Shown here in pieces: positions 57,133 through 64,000 of a DNA stretch of 64,000 nucleotides. Source of the DNA: Spodoptera frugiperda (Eukaryota; Arthropoda; Insecta; Lepidoptera; Noctuidae); assembly GCF_023101765.2 (NCBI RefSeq), contig NC_064216.1:11721545-11785544 (forward strand), written 5' to 3'. The notes beneath the pieces are model-generated. The model was not told where the DNA came from. It searched no databases and saw only the letters and a list, made by a program, of their open reading frames with translations. A program made the position numbers and the translations under genes. Each line of letters opens with the position of its first letter. Within the stretch, counting starts at the first letter, position 1.

Positions 57133-57255
57133 AAAGTACTATTACTTTTGTGAGACATACTAAATTAATTTATTGTTATCGGTTTACTCATGTAACTGTT
57201 TGACGAGGAACTCGACAAGTTTCAAGCCATACTAGAGGCTCATATTCATTAGCAG
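57133..57255. mobile_element. TIR element fragment
   Basis: 'gagacatactaaattaattt', 'gttatcggtttactcatgta', 'gacgaggaactcgac' and 'aggctcatattcat' match the left part of the element at 60598-60900. The right end is missing. Confidence 0.6.
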
Positions 57256-57474
57256 AATTCGGTGTTTGTGATGAATAGAAACACAAGAGTTTTGGCAGAA
57301 GATCTGTCGTCATTACTCAGTCTCGTGTGTTTCAGAAGGCCCCAATACCGTGCCTTGGGGAACACCGCACTATGCACCAATGTGCTCCATCAAATCTATC
57401 CATCTGCCTCCTGGTGTCATAGTGTTACAACAACATTGAACAACGAACGGAACAGCATTGTCCTATAAAAATGT

Positions 57475-57575
57475 ATGTTTATAGCACTTGTTGTTTCGGG
57501 TCTGGGTGTGATGTACATATATGTGAATTTGTATGTTTCTAAACTCACCCACGACATAGAAGAAAATCCTAATGC
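57475..57575 (+). mobile_element. SINE body fragment, second family
   Basis: 'cttgttgtttcgggtctggg', 'gtgaatttgtatgtttctaa' and 'actcacccacgac' match the reverse complement of 48262-48360. A related fragment is at 63147-63215. Confidence 0.55.
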
Positions 57576-58037
57576 GAAATAAGGGCATAGGTTTCATTAA
57601 AGCAAAAAAAAAATCTAATAATAATCTCTCTCTCTCTTTAAACATAATATTTTATGAAGCACAGATCTCACGTATATTGGACCTGTTAAATAACCTAACT
57701 GTTACCTAATAGTCAAGTTTTCCAGAAAGGAAAGTAAGGGTACCTACTTTTTATTACTGAACCTACCAATGACAAAGTACCAATGTGAATTTTTCAGAGT
57801 TATATGTATTTTATAAGATAATTTAGACACCACTGGCTAACGGCGAAGGAAAACATCGTGAGGAAACCTGGGCTTATAATTTGCAATTATAAGTTTGAAA
57901 TCGCGAACCCACATTGAGCAAGCATAGTGATTAATGCTCAAACTTTTTCCGTGTGAGTAAAGGCCTTTCGTCAGCAGTGGTGACGTTATAGGCTGTTGTT
58001 GATGTTGAAATGAAACGGCAAGTGTAGCATCATATAT

Positions 58038-58043
58038 TTTATT
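58038..58043 (-). other. Possible poly(A) signal of LPMO gene 2
   Basis: AATAAA on the minus strand, about 280 bp past the stop codon, in sequence homologous to the AATAAA at 61818-61823 past gene 3. Its conservation between units supports it. Confidence 0.4.
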
Positions 58044-58320
58044 AAATTCTTCGTATATACACGGTTCTAATGGAATTTCCGTAATTGTAGATTTTAGTTT
58101 TGTGTTCCCTAAACTTTCATCGTCTGGTTATTTCTAAATAGGTATGTCTTAATGTAAAACTAAAATCAGCAGTTAGTGGTACAACCATAGCTAAAATATG
58201 TGTTTTAGTTATGTTTGTTATAGTTTCTTCTTCTTTTATTTTAACTTTAAGTAATCTTTGAATTTTTTTATTGAAACCGTAACAGGAAATAGGGCCTATT
58301 TGGTACGTCTATTACTCTTA

Positions 58321-59051
58321 TTACTCTAAAGTAATAAGGTCTTTGCCCTTAATACTGATATCTGAGCAAGAGAAGAAGTTCTCCTGGATGCCGCAGCCGA
58401 GGGCTCCCGAGCCGTCCGCACAGGTGCCCCAGTTGTTGCCCGCCGTGTACTTCCACTGCAGCACGCAGTGGTCACACACCACATTCGCAGGCAGGCGGTA
58501 GTTCACGTCAAAGATACCAGTTGCTTTAGGGTAGAATTTGGTTCCACCGTCTTCTAACTCTAGAAGGAAGTTGTTGAAGCATTCCTGTGTTTGGTCGCTA
58601 GGATTCAGGCAGAGCCTGAGCTCCCAGTATCCCAAAAGGTAAGCGGTGATTTGGACTTTGGTGCTGATGACTTGGCCCTGTTCGTAGGTAGCGACGATGT
58701 GTCCTAGGCCGTACTTGCCACCTAACTCATGAGCGCGGGGCTGCGGGCTATCGAAGGCGTCACCACAAACACCGCATCTGGAGTAAAATAAAGAGACCTC
58801 GTTTATTACCACATAAATATTTTTTACCAGTACTACCTAATATTTTTTTATAAAGCTTACCGTCCTCCATTAACAACATACTGGTGAATGAACCCGCCGC
58901 AGTTGAGGCCGTTGTCATCGTAGTTGGTTGGTGCGTCAGGGAATAAGCCAGTCCGCCAAAGAGAGGCTCTGCCCGCTGGTTGTGCCAATCGGCCATGACC
59001 ATGTGCGTAGGCCAGCAAACAAGACAGAGCAAACACTGCACTCCAGAACAT
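58321..59051 (-). CDS. Secreted AA15-type lytic polysaccharide monooxygenase 2
   Basis: Two coding exons, 59051-58861 and 58777-58321 (83-bp intron), give 215 residues, with the same lengths and phase-2 junction as gene 1. The signal peptide MFWSAVFALSCLLAYAHG leads to HGRLAQPAG, so the mature N-terminal histidine is kept; RAHELGGKYGLGHIVATY and NFFSCSDISI are also kept. Against gene 1 it differs in TAYLLGYWELRLC and KATGIFDVNY, suggesting changes on the substrate-facing loops. The 5' noncoding exon probably ends at 59439 (donor GTAAGT at 59438) with a TATA-like site near 59533-59539. The C-terminal end (KDLITLE) matches gene 1, so these two are the closest pair. Substrate (chitin or cellulose) cannot be decided from sequence. 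Confidence 0.9.
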
Positions 59052-59438
59052 CTAGGGAAACAAGATTAAAGATGTAATGACAGTTTATATCACATTATCT
59101 TCCAATTTGCAGTGTCTATTATACCTAGTACATTTTGTACTGTAAATACTGCTTGGAAATGGTAAAACCTGGTATCTTTAGGATCTACCAGCGGCCACCG
59201 CTCCTGCTTCACCCATTTCCAATTTCCCTGGTGTTCTGTTGTGTATAATTTGTTTAGTAAGTAAACCGCCAAGACATCAAAAGGCCAGCTATTTCCTGAG
59301 CTTTCGGAATAATTTCCGATTTTATAAGTTTCTATAATATTACAATGTTTCAAAGTAAAGAATGGAAAAAATATTTACATTTTAAATGAGATTTTTTTTT
59401 AAACATATTAATTTGTATTAAAGTGTGTTAGTACTTAC

Positions 59439-59542
59439 ATTAGAATTATTCCAATGAGCTTTTATATGAATGTTGTACCACTATATACCAACTAACTTGG
59501 CAGGTACTGTATAATTGGCCTTTCCATCATGAATATATACGG
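59439..59542 (-). promoter_or_regulatory. Promoter and 5' noncoding exon of LPMO gene 2
   Basis: The minus-strand 'gtcaccgtatatattcatga' lies around 59530-59548, followed about 95 bp on by the donor AAT/GTAAGT. It is nearly identical to the same block of unit 1 (55317-55430) and is followed by an acceptor at 59052 next to the ATG. Confidence 0.55.
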
Positions 59543-59732
59543 TGACACCAGGTTATCATCGGGAAATATCAATGTCATCATTATCAGTATCATGTTACAA
59601 TGTGCACAAACAAAATTACATTAAAATACATTAATATTATAATTGATTTGATGTGTTGTTTGTTTGAATTAAATAGGCTACAAAACTACGAATTCTACAC
59701 TATCCGTGATGAGCATAGGCTATATTTAACTA

Positions 59733-59890
59733 CTTCCTCACGCCCCAGCCGTCGCGAGAGACACTCCGGGCGTCGGGGATTGCGGTACGATCTCCGGACA
59801 CCGGCGCAGTAAGTGCGGGTCTGCGGACGGCGAGCAACGGTAGCTCGCCCAAAGTAAGAGAAGTCAATTGATGATTATCCCCCCTTAAAA
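59733..59890 (+). mobile_element. R1-like LINE 3' end copy, internally deleted
   Basis: It starts with the LINE's coding end and 3' UTR ('cacgccccagccgtcgcgag', as at 18157), then jumps to the last 40 bp of the tail ('gaagtcaattgatgattatc'), with the middle removed. Confidence 0.75.
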
Positions 59891-60477
59891 AAGGCTACCT
59901 ATATTTAATAAGAGAAAAAAAGAATAGTGTGCAAATTTCGATAATGTATCCCGATGTGTGAAAAAGATCTTTATATTCTTTACGCTGTGGAAATTATAGA
60001 CAATAGAGCAAAGTGATGTACGAGAGTCTTATAGAGGAAATTCCGGGTCTATCTATCTCTTAAACTTAACGATCGTTTGAGGCCCGGTAAAGAACGTCTA
60101 GAGTTTTCACCGCAAACATTCTGGATTTATCTACATATACGTTTGTGTGGGATGATGGGGACACGTTTTTAAAAGACAATATATCGGTATAGCAGTGCCA
60201 ACACGGCGTTTCTGTCACTTAAAATAGTTGTGACTTCTGGGGTATTTAAGATGTATATTATTACTTTGCCCACGCAAGCCAAACCGTAGTTTAATGTAAT
60301 TACTAATTACATAAATGCATACAACATATCGCAAGGAAATGATCAAAATGGATAATAATCTTAGTTTTTACGTTACATGTAGAGACTAATGTACTAACCT
60401 TGTCAACGAATCTTCCTAGTTGCATGCGTTGGCTGCTATCTTTGCTGGACAGATATGTTCTCTCATTCTTTCTGTAG

Positions 60478-60570
60478 ATGTCCTGGGGTGCAGTGATAGT
60501 ATATGGTCATGGCCGACGTGGTAGTAACGCAACTACGATAATGACGGCCGCAATTATTGCGGAGTCTTTG
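60478..60570 (+). pseudogene. Remnant of LPMO exon 1
   Basis: Preceded by an acceptor-like 'tttctgtag', it starts MSWGAVIVYGHGR (compare MFWGAVIAHGIGR at 56364), jumps by deletion to NYDNDGRNYCG in another frame (compare NYDDNGLNCGG) and ends at a donor, gtaagt. It is the unit 2 counterpart of the pseudogene at 56364. Its exon 2 is not present where expected; a TIR element occupies the following sequence. Confidence 0.75.
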
Positions 60571-60597
60571 GTAAGTTTAAAAAAATATTACTATAAT

Positions 60598-60900
60598 TTT
60601 ATTATAACTTTCGTTAGACATACTAAATTAATTATTATGTTATCGGCTTACTCACGTGTTACGTGTCATACATAGTCAAACTGTTAAGTTTGACGAGGAA
60701 CTCCATTTTGTTTGACGAGGATTTTAGGCAGAGGACGCGATGGGCGCAAAACTCGAGTCGCCAGTAGCAGCGCGACAATCGCCGCGTCGTGTGTCGCGGA
60801 ATGCTGCTCATGAATATGAGCGTCTAGCATGGCTTGAAACTAGTCGAGTTCCTCGTCAAACCGATAACAACCGATGAGTAAGCCGATAACAATAATTAAA
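60598..60900. mobile_element. TIR element (MITE), longest copy
   Basis: Left end 'catactaaattaattattat' then 'gttatcggcttactcac'; right end 'gatgagtaagccgataacaa'. The interior includes a GC-rich part ('gtagcagcgcgacaatcgcc') absent from the copy at 36888, and the shared 'gctgctcatgaatatgagcg' and 'aaactagtcgagttcctcgt'. It inserted just after the LPMO exon 1 remnant. Confidence 0.7.
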
Positions 60901-61214
60901 AAATATTACTGTAATAAACGCTAGTACTTTCAGAATTTTTGATCCGAAAAATCTTAAAAGTACCTATTTTTGGGATAAATTAAAATTTATGGAGGAGAAG
61001 ATGTCCCATGGCAGAGTGTCGGTTATAGATATTTGGCGAGAACTCTTTCCTCAATACCCAATCTCGAGAGATTAACAAGGTCCCAATACCGAGCCCTGAG
61101 GAAGCCCGCGCTATGCACCAATGAGCTCCATTATGTTTATCCATCTGCCTCATCACATTACAATAAGTATTTTAAAGTTTAATCCTACACAAAATAATGC
61201 CAAATAGTAATATT

Positions 61215-61385
61215 AATATAAGCAACTAGTTTCTGCCAGCGGCTTCGCCTGCTTTTCCGTGGATAAAACGTGTGCTAATGTCTATGCCTAAGTGTTATTC
61301 TAGCTAGATCTCTTCAGCTGTTTTGACGTGATTAAGTAACAAACATACTCACAAACTTTCGCATTTATAATATTAGTAAGATTAT
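61215..61385 (+). repeat. LINE-tail-like repeat
   Basis: 'ctagtttctgccagcggctt', then 'ctgttttgacgtgattaagt', ending 'cgcatttataatattagtaa', the usual form of a dispersed insect LINE 3' tail. Confidence 0.5.
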
Positions 61386-61817
61386 CTACAAGACCATTAA
61401 CATGTTCTAAAATTTCAGTTTGGACAATAACATTATGAGATGGCTAAGGCCCTTCGATTGCTATAGGTATCATGTATCATAATGCTACTAGAGTAGTGGC
61501 GATTTGAGCATTGTCCTTTAAAAATCCATATTATGGCATTTGACTAAATTGGGCCTGATAAATAACTTAACTCTTAATTGTGAAATTTTCAACAAAGGAA
61601 TGGAAGGTAGGTACTTTTTATTACTATACAATTTTTGTAATTTAGCAGTGGGCAGGACAGCATTTACACAAGCAGGGATTATTAATATTTACAACACTAG
61701 AGGCAAACTGAAACGGTATAAAACTTTATTGAAACCGCCAAGGTACACGTCCTTCACATAAATGAAACGAAATTTTAAATAATATTGAAACTTACAATAA
61801 AGTTTTGCAACAGATAT

Positions 61818-61823
61818 TTTATT
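61818..61823 (-). other. Possible poly(A) signal of LPMO gene 3
   Basis: AATAAA on the minus strand about 140 bp after the stop, in the sequence block shared with gene 2's downstream region. Confidence 0.4.
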
Positions 61824-61961
61824 AAAGTATTTTTCACACGGTTGTAACGGAATATCCGTAACATAGATTTTAGTCTTATAGTCTAGTTATAGGTCTTCTA
61901 AATGAAAATAGGTATTCTTAGAGAGCAACTAAAATATTAAGACATACAATTTTCGCTATAT

Positions 61962-62726
61962 TTAGGGGTTCTCCTCAGGGTTCAAATCGACAATTGGTAC
62001 GTTTATAGGAATACTTTCAGTGCGCTTAATACTGATATCTGAGCAAGAGAAGAAGTTCTCCTGGTTGCCGCAGCCGAGGGCTCCCGTGCCGTCTCCACAA
62101 AAGCCCCAGTTGTTGCCCGCCGTGTACTTCCACTGCAGCACGCAGTGCTCACACACCACATTCGCAGGCAGGCGGTAGTTCACGTCATAGAAACCACCTA
62201 CTTTTGGATAGTATTTGGTTCCACCGTCTTCTAACTCTAAAAGGAAGTTTTCAAAGCATTCCTGTGTTTGGTTGCTAGGATCCAGGCAGAGTCTGAACTC
62301 CCAGTATCCCATATGGAAAGCGCTGATGTGGACTCTGGTGCTGATGACTTGGCCCTGCTCGTAAGTAGCGACGATGTGTCCTTGGCCGAACCTTCCACCT
62401 AACTCATGAGCGCGAGGCTGTGGGTTGCTGTAGTCATCACCACAGATACCGCATCTAGACGAATTCAAATTGGAAATATCATGATCACCATCACATAGTT
62501 CTTCAATATTAGTGTTTCTTTTTTATAAGACTCACCGTCCTCTGTTTCTTGAATGCTGGTGGTGGAAGCCGCCGCAGTTGAGGCCATTATCGTCATAGTT
62601 GGGTGGTGTGTCACGGAACCAACCAGTACGCCAAAGAGAGGCTCTGCCCACTGGTTCTACTAATCGGCCATGACCATGTGCGTAGGCCAGCAAACAAGAC
62701 AGAGCAAACACTGCACTCCAGATCAT
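61962..62726 (-). CDS. Secreted AA15-type lytic polysaccharide monooxygenase 3
   Basis: Two coding exons, 62726-62536 and 62454-61962 (81-bp intron), give 227 residues. The signal peptide MIWSAVFALSCLLAYAHG leads to HGRLVEPVG; the second-histidine block RAHELGGRFGQGHIVATY and NFFSCSDISIKR are intact. It differs from genes 1 and 2 by CGDDYSNPQ, GFCGDGTGALGCGNQ and a C-terminal tail of about 14 extra residues ending DLNPEENP. The pseudogene at 56364 (HISAYHMGYWEFRLCLDPS) is closest to this copy (HISAFHMGYWEFRLCLDPS), so it may descend from it. The 5' noncoding exon probably lies at the right edge of the window (donor GT at 63970-63969), leaving a 1.24-kb intron before the ATG. Confidence 0.9.
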
Positions 62727-63235
62727 CTAGGGAAACACAATGGATACATGAAGAAGTAATGACAGCAGACAATCATGGATTAGGAAACTAAGATCCGCTG
62801 ACAAGGTAAATACATTAGTCTCTTTATGTAAAGTAAAAATCAAAGATTGTTATCCATCTTCATCATTATCTTGGATCTTGGAGTAATTAAGTACATTTTG
62901 TACTGATTGAAAATGGTGAAACTATTTTTTATAGATCATAATCTGTTGATATCGATTTAGATTATCATACATTAACTTTTATTGGTACGAGTAGGTACAT
63001 AGTCAAACAAAAATGTCTGGTTATATTGTTTACATACAAATCTAAGTTCTTTATTTTGTTATAAACAATATCCTGTTCGCCCAGCGAAATGAAATTCGTG
63101 CGGATATTTATCATAATTCTGAAACACATTGAATCTCAATTTGGTCTGAGTGTCATGTGTATGTGAACTTGTATGTTTGTAAACGCACCCACCCATCTTA
63201 GGGTGGGGCAACGTATAAAAAAAATCGTGCCGTAC

Positions 63236-63415
63236 GACGCATTGCGTTCCGTGCGCGCTCTAAGATCCGTCAGACTTCCTCAGATGGGAAACAGTAGGGC
63301 TAACGCCTGACGTTGCAGGTTACCGAGGATCTACCATGAAGTAGAAGTGTTGGAACGGAATGGTTTTCAGTCAACAATAGTCTGATGCTCAGAGGCGAAG
63401 AAAAAGGTAAAATTA
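63236..63415 (+). mobile_element. R1-like LINE 3' tail copy, old
   Basis: 'gcgttccgtgcgcgctctaa', 'gggaaacagtagggctaacg' and 'ttggaacggaatggttttca' follow the order of the 3' UTR at 18295-18450 but are heavily diverged. Confidence 0.55.
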
Positions 63416-63611
63416 GGAAACCAAAAAGCTTTAACCCAGGTAAACAACTTGAATAAGCCGTGCCATATGAGTATGGGCTCGTTTCGTATTGACTTGCACT
63501 TTGGTATTAAATTGTAAGCAAGGTCTGGTGATGGACAGTTTTAATCCTATACCTGCTTGAGGGAACAAAATTGAACAAACGATGAAATCTTAAAAATTTA
63601 ATTAAAAGAAA

Positions 63612-63785
63612 ATACACTAACTAAAAATTACGGTTTACTCACGTAAATTAAGTCACAAAGGGACTCTTCATCAAGAGCTGCGTGCGCATCTGTGACTCAA
63701 AACTAGTTGAGCTTTTCTCCATTAATTTACTTGAGTAAACCGTGATTTTTAGTTAATTTTGTATGACTCACGATAGTTATTATAA
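63612..63785. mobile_element. TIR element, diverged member
   Basis: Ends 'aaaattacggtttactcacg' and 'ttgagtaaaccgtgattttt' are inverted complements. The interior keeps 'actcaaaactagttgagctt', and the right flank keeps 'gactcacgatagttattata', as at 37030. It is related to 36888 and 60598. Confidence 0.65.
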
Positions 63786-64000
63786 AAATAAAAGAAAATA
63801 CACGTAAATAATCAGCTTTTATTGCTTATTAATAAAAAGAAGAACAGTAAATTTGTTATTTTTTTAGGTTTTTAGATTTTTTTAAGAACTAAAGTAATAA
63901 AAGCTTGTTTTTAAAGTGTTCTCTTTTACTTTTTTGTAATTATAACTAAAAATATATATGTACTACTTACATTTGAATGATTGTAATATTTTTTTATTGC

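Larger units (their letters stand above)
62727..63971 (-). other. Presumed 5' intron of LPMO gene 3, with repeats
   Basis: It runs from the acceptor just before the ATG at 62726 to a donor-like AAT/GTAAGT at 63971/63970, matching the donors of genes 1 and 2. It contains a SINE body fragment (63147-63215), a decayed LINE tail (63236-63415) and a TIR element (63612-63785). No other coding sequence was seen. The promoter would be beyond the window. Confidence 0.5.

Noticed and set aside
61540..61761. 73-residue plus-strand frame downstream of the LPMO duplication unit
   Set aside because: The sequence aligns with a non-coding block of unit 1 in which the frame is not preserved.

Overview
The window looks like nuclear DNA of a moth, most likely a noctuid. 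It is AT-rich, its genes are spliced with GT-AG introns, and it is crowded with short dispersed repeats of lepidopteran type: truncated R1-like LINE tails, tRNA-derived SINEs, a Dong/R4-like LINE, a Helitron-like element and hairpin MITEs. The species is an inference from repeat type; no sequence search was possible.

Layout. (1) 1-10743 appears to be the long first intron of Pten, whose first coding exon lies on the minus strand at 10744-10849 in a GC-rich block. (2) About 11.4-23.5 kb is intergenic and full of repeats. (3) 23505-34456 (minus) is a complete 13-exon gene for NOM1, a nucleolar MIF4G/MA3 ribosome-biogenesis factor; its first intron carries an antisense, damaged Dong/R4-like LINE. 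(4) 35352-49210 (plus) is a complete 8-exon gene for ATAD1/Msp1, the outer-membrane AAA+ protein extractor, head-to-head with NOM1. Its introns hold a 144-bp hairpin satellite with a higher-order repeat, a tandem tRNA-like array, triplicated GC hairpins and a heat-shock-element-like promoter. (5) 49.6-53.8 kb has no recognised gene. (6) 53.8-64 kb is a tandemly duplicated cluster of secreted AA15-type lytic polysaccharide monooxygenases (LPMOs): three intact minus-strand genes plus two decayed plus-strand copies.

How the genes relate. Pten, NOM1 and ATAD1 are housekeeping genes (phosphoinositide signalling, 18S rRNA maturation, mitochondrial/peroxisomal membrane quality control). Pten and ATAD1 also lie next to each other and point away from each other in the human genome, so the linkage may be ancient. 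The LPMO cluster is different in kind: a young, expanding family of secreted copper enzymes acting on chitin or cellulose, with each duplication unit carrying its own promoter and 5' noncoding exon.

The NOM1 and ATAD1 models, built exon by exon from splice sites, keep one open frame throughout (918 and 382 residues). All three LPMO models do so as well (215, 215 and 227 residues).
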